Source of the DNA: Candidatus Eiseniibacteriota bacterium
GTDB lineage: Bacteria > Eisenbacteria > RBG-16-71-46
Assembly: GCA_016710095.1 (NCBI GenBank)
Contig: JADJLL010000044.1
Coordinates: forward strand, 1 to 12,061
DNA length: 12,061 bases
Direction of reading: 5' to 3'
Shown here: positions 1-7,033 of the stretch, one piece after another
How positions within the stretch are numbered: the stretch's first letter is position 1
Layout: every line of letters starts with the position of its first letter
The notes under the pieces: generated by a model
Told to the model about the DNA's origin: nothing
Databases searched by the model: none
What the model saw: only the letters and a program-made list of their open reading frames with translations
Program-made: the position numbers and the translations under genes

Positions 1-782
1 GCTGCTGGGCACGGCCGCCGAAGCGCTCTTCCTGTGCGGCGCCATGCTCGCGCGCCGCCCCGACGAGCAGGTACGTCCGGCCGGAGACACCGGCGGCACG
101 GCCATGCTGGCGGTCCTGCGGCTGGTGGCACCGCTCGCCGCCGCGAGTCTCGTCTGGTGCGCGGTGCGTCCGCTCGTGGGCGCCGTGCTCGGGCGGCTGG
201 CCGATCCTGAACTGGCGCAGGCGGGATTCGGTGTGGTCCTGCCCGCTGCTCATGGTGGGCTGCGCGCGCCGCTGTGGATTCTCGAGGTCACGCTCGTCCT
301 GCCACAAAACGGGGCCGACGCGCGTGCGCTGATCCGCTACGCCGCGCTCACATCGCTCGGCTATGCCGGCGTCCTCGCGGCGGTCGCCTGGTCGCCCCTG
401 CGCACGCTCGTGCTGCAGCAGACATTCGCGCTCACACCCGAACTGCAGCGCGTGGTCACCCCCGCTCGGCCTGCTCGTGCTGGAGCCGCTCGTGCTCTCG
501 GCGCGCGCGATCGCCCAGGCTGCTGTTCGCCCGCGGTCGCGGCGGCCAACTGCTGGCGCTCTCGCCGGTCAAGCTCGCCGCCATGGCCTGGCCGGAAGCG
601 CGATCGTGCAGGCGATGCCGCACGCGAATGGCGCCGTGCTCGCGCTCGGACTGATCGTAGGTGGCGATACCGTCGACGCAATGCTGTACGGCGGCGCCGT
701 GTGGCGCTCGCGCGCGCTGACCATGGTTGGGAGCAGCGTTCCCGCGCAGAGCGAACCGGACTACATGCAGGAGGCGGCGTGA
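1..782 (+). CDS. Multi-pass membrane protein, distantly MATE/ANK-like; 5' partial and frameshifted
   Basis: The start lies outside the window; the stop is TGA at 780-782. Hydrophobic segments recur along the whole reading (for example around 110-190, 220-300, 345-400 and 455-520), so this is an integral inner-membrane protein. The pieces have to be joined across frames: frame 2 to about 245, a short stretch in frame 3 (LLMVGCA), frame 2 again to about 460, frame 3 to about 525, frame 1 (LLFARGRGGQ) to about 590, then frame 3 to the stop. The conceptual product, with RLVAPL, RPLVGAVLGRLAD and NGAVLALGLIVGG, resembles the C-terminal half of MATE-fold exporters and ankylosis (ANK) proteins in spacing and hydrophobicity. 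That resemblance is from memory and weak. It overlaps apbE by four bases, which suggests co-translation and an envelope role. It could be another transporter or a polysaccharide flippase-like protein. Confidence 0.5.
769..774 (+). promoter_or_regulatory. Shine-Dalgarno site deciding the apbE start
   Basis: AGGAGG lies four bases before GTG at 779. It supports a GTG start that overlaps the stop of the upstream membrane gene (GTGA) and places a signal peptide at the N-terminus. Confidence 0.6.
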
Positions 783-1854
783 GTCGCGTGGGCCCGATCG
801 GGCGCTGCCTGGTACTTCTGGCCGTGCTGGTCATGACGTGGCCACGCCCGACCCCGGCCGGCGACGCTCCGCGCCGCTCGGTCACGTACGCCATGCGCAC
901 CATGGGGACTTACGCCCATGTCGTGCTCGTGAGCGCGGACTCGGCCGCGGACGCCCCGCGTGCGGCGGCAGCGCAGGCCGTGCTGCACCGGGTGGACTCG
1001 CTCATGAGCAACTGACCACGACCAGCGAGGTCGCGCGGGCGAACCGGCTCGCGGGCCATGAGGACGTCGCACTCGACCCCGAGGTCGCCACGGTCGTCGA
1101 CTCCTCGCTGCAGCTCTGGCGTGAAAGCGACGGCGCGTTCGACATCACGGTGGAGCCACTCATCCGCGCGTGGGGATTCCTCGGCGGACCACGCCGCGTG
1201 CCCACGACTGAAGCAGCCGCGGCGGCGGCGCGGCGCGTGGGCGCCCAGCACGTGCACTACGCGCGTGCGACCCGCACGCTGCGCTTCGACAGTGACAGCA
1301 TTCGCATCGATCTGGGCGGGATCGCCAAGGGCTATGCGGTCGAAAACGCTGCCGGCGCGTTGCGGGATGCCGGCGTACGCAATGCGCTCGTGGATCTTAC
1401 CGGCAACATGGCGGCGCTCGGCACGCCTGCCGGGGGCCGACCACTGGGTCATCGGAGTGCGCGATCCGCACGATCGTGTCCCGTACTTCGCAAGGTTGCG
1501 GCTCGACCCGGGCGAGTGTATTTCGACATCCGGGAAATATGAGCAGTTCGTGGCGCAGGACGGACGCACCTACGGACACATCATGGACCCGCGCAAAGGG
1601 CGTCCGGCGGAAGGACTGATTTCCGTCACGGTCATCTCGCGCAGCGCCTTCCTGTGCGATGCCTGGGATACGCCGTTCTTTGTTCTCGGTGGGTACAAGG
1701 CACGGCGAAGGCCAAGGCCCACGCCGATTTCGCCGCCGTGCTCGTGGAGCCCGGAGCCGACGGCGTGGACACGGTGTGGGTCGAGTCGAGCCTCGCCGAT
1801 CGCTTCACGCTCGAGCCGGGAATGCAGGAGCGATTCCGAGTCGTGGTGTTCTGA
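779..1854 (+). CDS. apbE: FAD:protein FMN transferase (ApbE family), frameshifted
   Basis: This is a periplasmic flavin transferase that moves FMN from FAD onto Ser/Thr of extracytoplasmic redox proteins, using Mg2+. The GTG start gives a hydrophobic signal segment (CLVLLAVLVM), then the ApbE opening YAMRTMGTYAHV. Family motifs follow in order: FDITVEPLIRAWGF (about 1140-1182), DLGGIAKGYAVE (about 1312-1347), LVDLTGN (about 1387-1410), GHIMDPRKG (about 1576-1602) and DAWDTPFFVLG (about 1658-1690), which contains the metal- and FAD-binding Asp/Thr region. The usual GGN loop reads TGN here. The reading needs frame 2 to about 1013, frame 1 to about 1430, frame 2 to about 1692, then frame 1 to TGA at 1852-1854. 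Every motif is intact on both sides of the breaks, so sequence error is likelier than decay. Corrected length is about 358 residues, normal for the family. A likely substrate is encoded downstream, possibly the DUF3570 protein. Confidence 0.9.
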
Positions 1855-1978
1855 CCCGGCGGCCCGGTTTCCAATCCGCACCTTTTTGAAGGATTCTGGC
1901 CCTGCTCGATTGCGGAGGCGGCCGGCCGTCCGTGTCCGACGACGTGTCCGCCCACTCCCTCCACCGGAAGGCCCCTCG

Positions 1979-2424
1979 ATGCTCCGTACGACGTCCCGTG
2001 GATGGCTGCGTGCCTCGCTCGCGCTGACGGCTGCCGCCGTCTCGCTCAGCGGGTGCGTTTCGCCATCGGCGCCTCCGGCACCCCCGGGCGGCGGTACGCG
2101 GATCGTCCTGAGCTACGCGCTACTCCACGGAGCGTCGCGCCGGTGGTGATGCGGCACGGCTGCGACGCCGGCGGTGACTGTCACGGCGGCGGCATCCGCG
2201 GCACGCTGCAGCTCTCGCCGCAGGGCGCGAAGGATCTCGCGTACGACTTCGAGCAGCTTTCGCTGCAGGTCAACCCCGTCTCCCGCGACAGCAGCGCGCT
2301 GCTCCTGCGCCCGCTCGCGGACGAGGCCGGCGGCCGGCCGCATCCGTACAAGGCTTTCGCGAGCACCGCCGACACCGACTACGTCGCGGTGCGCGGCTGG
2401 ATCCAGGCCGGGGTGCTCCAGTGA
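1979..2424 (+). CDS. Small cytochrome-like lipoprotein with a C(X5)CH motif, frameshifted
   Basis: ATG at 1979 follows GGAAGG at 1966-1971. The N-terminus has an Arg-containing n-region, a hydrophobic core and the lipobox LSGC with Cys at residue 26, then a Pro-rich linker, so the product is a lipid-anchored periplasmic protein. Near 2120 the reading moves from frame 2 to frame 1 (one base apparently missing). It continues as VAPVVMRHGC, then CDAGGDCHGGG, and ends near WIQAGVLQ. The pattern 'haem-like Cys...CHGG, then L-rich LxLxPL, then H..., then Y..V.GWI..G' matches small single-domain c-type cytochrome-like lipoproteins known from Planctomycetes and related lineages. Five residues separate the two Cys instead of the canonical two, so covalent haem attachment is plausible but unproven. 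It overlaps the next gene by GTGA, and may pass electrons to or from the HzsA-like protein two genes on. Confidence 0.6.
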
Positions 2425-3027
2425 ACGGCGCGCGCTCCGGCACCCGATGCGTCGCGCTCGTCGCGGCCGCGCTGCTGTGCGCGACCGTCGCGCGCGCCGC
2501 CGAGCGCGCGTCCGCTCGAGCCGCTCGTACCCGCGATCGCCGGGCATCCGTACCAGCTCGCGCCGGGCGCGCGGCCCTTCGAGCGCCGGCTGTCGGTGAG
2601 CCCCGCGTGGGGCTCGTTCGGATCGGATCGCCTCTTCGCCGTCATGGCGGCCTACAACCCCGAGCCCTGGCTCGGCTGGGAAGCCGCCCTCTCGCACACG
2701 CCCGGGCAGTCGGTGCACGCGATGATGCACAGCTTCACCGCGATCGTGCGCCGCCCGATGAGCGGACGCTTCCAGCCGTATCTCAGCGCGGGCTACGGCA
2801 TGGTCATCGTGTATCCGGGACAGGCGGTCAACGCGATCGCCGTCACGAAGAACGCGCTCGCCGCGGGTGGCGGCATGGAGATGTACCTCCGGGACGACCT
2901 CGCGCTGCGCATCGACGTGCGGCACGCGACCGTGTTCGGGGAACAAAGGGACCGCGAAGGCCTCGTGGCCTATCCGTACCTGCAGGGAACGCTCGGCCTG
3001 TCGTTCTACCGCTCGATCCAACCCTGA
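2421..3027 (+). CDS. Outer-membrane beta-barrel protein, frameshift just after the signal peptide
   Basis: GTG at 2421 overlaps the previous stop (GTGA) and opens a typical signal peptide (VALVAAALLCATVARAA) in frame 3. From about 2505 the sense reading is frame 1 (ARPLEPLVPAIAGHPYQLAPG, then LSVSPAWGSFGSDRLF) to TGA at 3025-3027, so one base seems to be extra in the GC-repetitive stretch at about 2485-2510. The mature part of about 170 residues alternates aromatic/hydrophobic and polar residues, with Gly turns (GRFQPYLSAGYGM, GGGMEMYLRDDLALRIDVRHATV), and ends TLGLSFYRSIQP. This is the pattern of small eight-strand-type outer-membrane barrels. No specific function can be read. Its place between two haem lipoproteins suggests a barrel partner for them, as in porin-cytochrome units, but this is inference. 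An internal GTG at 2596 would give a truncated product without a signal peptide. Confidence 0.7.
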
Positions 3028-3040
3028 GCGGAATCCCGCC

Positions 3041-3045
3041 GGAGG
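3041..3045 (+). promoter_or_regulatory. Shine-Dalgarno site for the HzsA-like gene
   Basis: GGAGG lies 11 bases before ATG at 3057. This favours a start in frame 3 with a frameshift inside the signal peptide, rather than a TTG start at about 3083 in frame 2, which has no such site. Confidence 0.5.
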
Positions 3046-3056
3046 ACCCCCTCACC

Positions 3057-5017
3057 ATGACCACCCCTCACTGCATTCGTCGTTGGTCCACGCTCGCGCT
3101 CCTGGCGTCGCGCTGCTCTCGCTCCTGCTCAGCAGCTGCCGTGACAGTGCGCCGGACGATATCATCCAGCAGGAGTCCACGACCGACGCGCTCGTGTTCG
3201 TGCGCACGAAGGCGACCGAGACGCTCAACCGCTCGCTCGCCGAAGGCAACCTCGTGAAGCTCTCGCCCATCTCGCCGGACGGCGTGGTGACCCCGATCAC
3301 GAACTTCACCGGCGCGAGCATCTCGGACCCCGCGGTGTCGTTCGACGGCACGCACATCCTGTTCTCGATGCGGCAGTCCGGTGGCTCGCACCACAACATC
3401 TGGGAGATCGCGGCCGACGGCACGGGCCTGCGCCAGGTGACGACCGGCGGCGGCGACGACTTCGATCCGCTCTACCTGCCCGACGGCCGCGTGCTCTTCA
3501 CCAGCACGCGCTCGGGTGAGATGGACGAGTACAACCACGCGCTGAGCGCGACGCTCTACACGTGCGACATGGACGGCTCGCACCTCGAGCGCATCAGCTT
3601 CAACCAGAGCGACGACTTCGATCCCGAACTGCTTCCCGACGGCCGCATCGTGTACACGCGCTGGGAGCACTTCGGCGACATGAACCGCTTCCCGCTGTTC
3701 GTGACGAACCCGGACGGCTCGGGCACGTTCCACCAGTTCGGTCCGCACGAGCGCAACTTCTTCCACTCGACCGTCACGCCCGAAGGCCGCCTGCTCGCGA
3801 TCGAATCCACGCGCGTCAACGGCGACTTCGGTCCGCTCGCGGTGCTCAAGCCCGAGCAGGGCCCCGCGGACCCGGCGATGAGCGGCAACGACCTGCACTG
3901 GGACGTCGTCACGCCGCAGGTGAACAACGACGGCGAGCCCTGGTCGCACGGCGCGTTCAAGTACCCGCGCTCGATCGGCGGCAACCGCTACGTCGTCTCG
4001 TACACGCTGCCCGCGGCGACCGAGGAAGACGCGGACTACGGCCTCTACACCTTCACGCTCGACCAGGCCGGCGCCGGCACGGTGGGTGATCCCGCGACCT
4101 TCGCCGTGCACAGCCTGACGTTCCTCTACAACGACCCGGCGTGGAACGAGTACGACGCGCAGCTGCTCGCGCCGCACGCGAAGCCGCCCGTGGTCGCCTC
4201 GACGCTCGACCACTCCGTGGACTACGGCATCTTCCTCGCCCAGGACGTGTTCAATCGCGGCACGGTGGACGGCCAGGAGATTCCCGTGCGCGGCCGCGAC
4301 CGGATCGACAGCATCGCGGTCATCGCCTCGATCCCGACGACCGAGGGCATGGCGAACAACTTCTCGGCGAACAACTACGAGCGCCGCGCGCTGATCGGCA
4401 TGGCGCCCGTGCTGAGCGACGGTTCGTTCCGCATCAAGGTGCCGGCGAACACGCCGCTGTCGTTCGCGACGCTGGACGAGTACAGCCGCGGCTTCGTCGT
4501 GAAGCGCACGCACATCTACGTGCGGCCCGGCGAACGCTTCGAGAACTGCATCGGCTGCCACGAGAACCGCGTCGCCGGCGGCGACCCGCCGACGAACCCG
4601 AACCCGATGGCCGCGACGCACGAGCCGTTCGACCTCAACGTGCCGCGGGCGCAGTTCCGCACGATCCAGTACCAGGACCGCATCGGCCCGATCGTCGTCG
4701 CGAAGTGCGTCTCGTGCCACCAGCCGGTCGGCGACACGCCCGCGCCCGGCGGCCTCGACCTGACCGCCGTGCCGGACACCGCGATGGAGATGCGCGTCTT
4801 CCCGCGCGGCTACATCAACCTCTCCGGCGAGTCGCGCAAGCTCGAACACCAGGTCGTGCGCCCGGGCTTCCCGCGCCAGTCGCGACTGATCGACTACGTC
4901 CTCGGACTCGGCAGCCGCGCGGGCCAGGGCACGCATCCGGCCGGGCCGGATTCGCTCACCGCCGAAGAGAAGCGCGACTTCAACCTCTGGGTGCTGCTCG
5001 GCGCCCAGTACCGCTGA
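3057..5017 (+). CDS. Diheme TolB/PD40-propeller lipoprotein, HzsA-related
   Basis: The signal peptide begins in frame 3 (RRWSTLALL) and continues in frame 2 from about 3103 (GVALLSLLLSSC), giving the lipobox LSSC with Cys codon 3137-3139; one base seems to be missing near 3100-3108. Corrected length is about 653 residues. Residues about 50-350 hold PD40/TolB-like propeller repeats (DPAVSFDGTHILFS, DPLYLPDGRVLFTS, DPELLPDGRIVYTRWEHFG). The C-terminal part carries the HzsA-related hallmark RPGERFENCIGCHENR, with CIGCH near residue 498, and a second c-haem site, CVSCH, near residue 551. Hydrazine synthase alpha has the same propeller-plus-two-haem layout, but HzsA-related proteins are widespread outside anammox bacteria and their reactions are unknown. 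The product should be periplasmic or outer-membrane anchored. It ends 12 bases before the TlpA-like gene. I am confident of the class and do not claim hydrazine chemistry. Confidence 0.85.
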
Positions 5018-5029
5018 GCGGAGGCGGAC

Positions 5030-5623
5030 ATGACGCACACGGTTCGCAAGCCTTCCCTGCGCTCCACCCTCACGACGCTCGCCGTCTGCGCCACGCTGTC
5101 CGTGGCGGCGGCCGGCGCCGCGGGCGGAGCGGCGCCGCGCGACGCCGCCGCGTTCGGGGTGTCGTCCGACCGCGCGGCCGAGCTCGTGCGCACGCACGTC
5201 CTGGCCGCGGCGGACGGCCGCTCGTTCCGGATCGCCGATCTCAAGGGCGTGACGGTCGTGAACTTCTGGGCGAGCTGGTGCGCGCCCTGCCGCCGCGAAC
5301 TGCCGCGGCTCGCGGCCCTCGACCGCGAACTGCGCTCCTCCGGCGGCCGCGTGGTGGCGATCTCGATCGACGAGGATCGCCGCAACGCCGAACGCTTCCT
5401 GCGCGCGAACGCGCCTTCGCTGGGCGTCGCGTTCGACGGGCCGGAAGCGCTCGCCCGTTCGCTCGACCTGCGCAACGTGCCCTGCACGATCGTGCTCGAC
5501 CGCTCGGGGGCGATCGCGTACGTCACGGCGCGCTCGGACGAGCGCGGACTCGCCGACCTCGCCGACGCGGTGCGCCGCGTCTCCGCGGGCCAGCCGGTCG
5601 CGCTCGAGGGAGGTGCGCGATGA
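5030..5623 (+). CDS. TlpA-like periplasmic thioredoxin-fold protein
   Basis: ATG at 5030 follows GGAGGCGGAC and opens a signal peptide (LTTLAVCATLSVAAAGAAGGA), so the protein is exported and may be kept as a membrane anchor. The thioredoxin fold runs from about residue 55 to 185 of 197. It shows ADGRSFRIADLKG, the strand VTVVNFWASW, the active site WCAPC (Cys84 and Cys87) and the cis-Pro loop NVPCTIVLDRSG. The third Cys, right after the cis-Pro, is unusual because this position is commonly Thr. TlpA/ResA-type proteins reduce disulfides in the periplasm, for example to ready apocytochrome CxxCH Cys for haem attachment. Here it could serve the two haem lipoproteins or the C-terminal CxC of the DUF4266 protein encoded next, with which its stop overlaps by ATGA. 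Length is normal for the family and the frame is clean. Confidence 0.9.
   Translation: MTHTVRKPSLRSTLTTLAVCATLSVAAAGAAGGAAPRDAAAFGVSSDRAAELVRTHVLAAADGRSFRIADLKGVTVVNFWASWCAPCRRELPRLAALDRELRSSGGRVVAISIDEDRRNAERFLRANAPSLGVAFDGPEALARSLDLRNVPCTIVLDRSGAIAYVTARSDERGLADLADAVRRVSAGQPVALEGGAR
5606..5614 (+). promoter_or_regulatory. Shine-Dalgarno site for the DUF4266 gene
   Basis: GAGGGAGGT lies inside the 3' end of the TlpA-like gene, five bases before ATG at 5620. It supports independent re-initiation in the ATGA overlap. Confidence 0.55.
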
Positions 5624-5856
5624 ACGCGCTCCGCTCCCGCCGCCTGCTTTCGCTCGTGCTCGGCGCCGCGCTCTGCGCCGCCCTCACCGGCTGCGCGGCG
5701 CAGACGCCGCTGTACCGCCGCGAGCACCTGGTGGACCCGATCATGTCGTTCGAGGCTCAGGCGCGCCTCGACATGCGCAAGATGAAGGCGTTCGAGGCGC
5801 GCGAGGGCTCCACGGGCGGCGTCGGCGGCGCCGGCGGAGGCTGCGCGTGCAAGTGA
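5620..5856 (+). CDS. DUF4266 small lipoprotein with C-terminal CxC
   Basis: The product is 78 residues. The signal peptide ends in the lipobox LTGC (Cys25), so the mature form is a lipid-anchored peptide of about 54 residues. Family features are REHLVDPIMSF, a charged helix-like middle (QARLDMRKMKAFEARE) and a Gly-rich tail STGGVGGAGGGCACK with Cys75 and Cys77 at the very end. DUF4266 proteins are short (70-80 residues) and share the terminal Gly-Gly-Cys-x-Cys. From what I recall they lie beside DUF3570, TlpA-like and ApbE genes; no reaction is established. The terminal CxC could bind a metal, hold a cofactor, form a disulfide with the TlpA-like protein, or be a modification site. The start overlaps the TlpA-like stop (ATGA), and the last codons overlap the start of the DUF3570 gene, so the three are very likely translated together. 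Confidence 0.88.
   Translation: MNALRSRRLLSLVLGAALCAALTGCAAQTPLYRREHLVDPIMSFEAQARLDMRKMKAFEAREGSTGGVGGAGGGCACK
5836..5840 (+). promoter_or_regulatory. Shine-Dalgarno site for the DUF3570 gene
   Basis: GGAGG sits in the Gly-rich tail codons of the DUF4266 gene. It is six bases before GTG at 5847 and twelve before the alternative GTG at 5853. Spacing favours 5847, while the GTGA overlap habit of this locus favours 5853. Confidence 0.45.
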
Positions 5857-7004
5857 TCCGTTCGCTCGTCCTGCGCGGCGCCGCGTCCGGCGCGCTCGTC
5901 GTCACGGCTCTCGTGACGGCGGCGCCGTGCGTGTTCGCGCAGGGCGCCTCGAACGAGACGACGAGCCAGTCGCTGCTCCGGCTGTTCGACGACTCGGGCA
6001 AGGTGTCCGTCCGGTCGTTCGTGCAGGAGTTCGCGCTGCCGCTGCGCAAGGCGCAGCTCGGCGTGCACTGGAACAACGAACGCGTGACGATTCCCGGCAT
6101 CTCGGCTTCCGCGGGAAGCCAGGAAGCCGTGGACGCCGTCACGACGGCGAGCCGTCCCATCGCGGGCAATCCGTACGTGGAGTACGTGAAGGTCCGCAAC
6201 GAGGTCACGAGCGACGTCGTGCTCGATCACGGTTCGGCGACCTACTACGTCTCGAGCGAGTCCGACTACCTCGCGCAGCAGTTCGGCGCGACGTTCGATC
6301 GCGACTTCGCGGACCAGCAGCTGAACCTGTCGTTCGGCACGAGCTACGGCTGGGACGACATCCAGCCGCTGAGCAACGCCGGCGCGCAGGCGCCGGCGGA
6401 CCACAAGCAGACGTTTCACGGCAACGTGGTCGCGACGCAGGTGCTCTCGCCCACGTCGATGCTGCGCTACGGGCTCGAGTACAACGTCGTCAGCGGCCTG
6501 CAGCACAACCCGTATCGCAACGTGTACGCCGGCGGCAGCCACGTGCCGGAGCGTCATCCCGAGCATCGCGAACGCCGCGACGCGTTTGTGCGCTACCATC
6601 GCTGGTTCGCGAATCGCTCGAGCGTCAAGACGAGCTACCGGCTCTACAACGACGACTGGGGCATCACGTCTCACGAGGTCGGCACGTCGTTGAGCCAGTA
6701 CGTCGGTCACGACGCCGCCATCACCTACGAGTACCGCTGGTACCGGCAGAGCCGGGCCGACTTCTACCGGGACGAGTACGCCACGCTCGGTGGAGTGGAC
6801 GGCTACTTCTCCGGTGACTACCGCATGGACGCGCTCGCCTCGCACCTGTTCGGGGCGTCGTTGCGCCTCGACCTGCGCGCGTTCGGTGACGCCCACGGTC
6901 TGCTGCAGCGCTCGACGCTGTGGCTCGACTGGCAGCGTTACTTCAACAGCAACAACTACTCGGCCAACATTCTCGAGGCCGGGCTGGACTTCCGGTTCCG
7001 CTGA
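5847..7004 (+). CDS. DUF3570 outer-membrane beta-barrel protein
   Basis: The start is GTG at 5847, or 5853 in the same frame; the product is about 385 residues. A signal peptide (LVVTALVTAAPCVFAQ) ends before GASNETTSQS. The mature chain is rich in alternating amphipathic strands with Tyr/Trp girdles (YYVSSESDYLAQQFGATFDRD, LNLSFGTSYGWDD, ITYEYRWYRQSRADFY) and ends ILEAGLDFRFR, a terminal strand with aromatic residues as in outer-membrane barrels. The conserved family opening around VRSFVQEFALPLRKAQLG and the YVSSESDY block support DUF3570. The segment DAVTTAS (residues 96-102, bases 6132-6152) resembles a loose form of the ApbE target motif Dxx(S/T)GA(T/S), with Thr in place of Gly. DUF3570 barrels have no proven function. 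Adjacency to DUF4266, a TlpA-like protein and ApbE suggests the barrel is the outer-membrane part of that unit. The reading frame is clean. Confidence 0.88.
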   Translation: MQVIRSLVLRGAASGALVVTALVTAAPCVFAQGASNETTSQSLLRLFDDSGKVSVRSFVQEFALPLRKAQLGVHWNNERVTIPGISASAGSQEAVDAVTTASRPIAGNPYVEYVKVRNEVTSDVVLDHGSATYYVSSESDYLAQQFGATFDRDFADQQLNLSFGTSYGWDDIQPLSNAGAQAPADHKQTFHGNVVATQVLSPTSMLRYGLEYNVVSGLQHNPYRNVYAGGSHVPERHPEHRERRDAFVRYHRWFANRSSVKTSYRLYNDDWGITSHEVGTSLSQYVGHDAAITYEYRWYRQSRADFYRDEYATLGGVDGYFSGDYRMDALASHLFGASLRLDLRAFGDAHGLLQRSTLWLDWQRYFNSNNYSANILEAGLDFRFR

Positions 7005-7022
7005 ACGCGGATCCGAAGACCG

Positions 7023-7028
7023 AGGAGG
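7023..7028 (+). promoter_or_regulatory. Shine-Dalgarno site for the NHL-repeat gene
   Basis: AGGAGG lies five bases before ATG at 7034 and supports that start, which opens a clear signal peptide. Confidence 0.6.
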
Positions 7029-7033
7029 CACGC

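Noticed and set aside
44..1015. A single 323-residue protein covering the start of the window
   Set aside because: It fuses a membrane-protein fragment, out-of-frame Arg-rich text and the apbE N-terminus. The GTG at 779 with AGGAGG and a signal peptide marks a separate gene.
1855..1978. Promoter or riboswitch between apbE and the cytochrome-like lipoprotein
   Set aside because: The 124-base gap shows no convincing -35/-10 pair, conserved aptamer-like element or hairpin with a T-run; only the Shine-Dalgarno site at its end is supported.
2480..2515. Phase variation or programmed frameshifting in the signal peptides at about 2500 and 3105
   Set aside because: No long simple-sequence tract, slippery heptamer or pseudoknot signal is evident, and similar breaks occur in unrelated genes nearby, which fits sequence error.
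3299..3330. FTGAS in the HzsA-like protein as an FMN attachment site
   Set aside because: The Asp three residues ahead of the Ser/Thr is missing (Thr instead), and the segment is part of a propeller repeat.
3057..5017. Hydrazine synthase alpha subunit of an anammox bacterium
   Set aside because: The propeller and two CxxCH sites match the wider HzsA-related class. No other anammox gene is present, and the lipobox and base composition do not fit anammox planctomycetes.
3068..5197. Very long open frame on the minus strand opposite the HzsA-like gene (also 5757-7052 and 7339-8907)
   Set aside because: They are Arg/Val/His-rich shadows expected opposite high-GC genes, have no domain or signal, and the plus strand carries clear motifs throughout.
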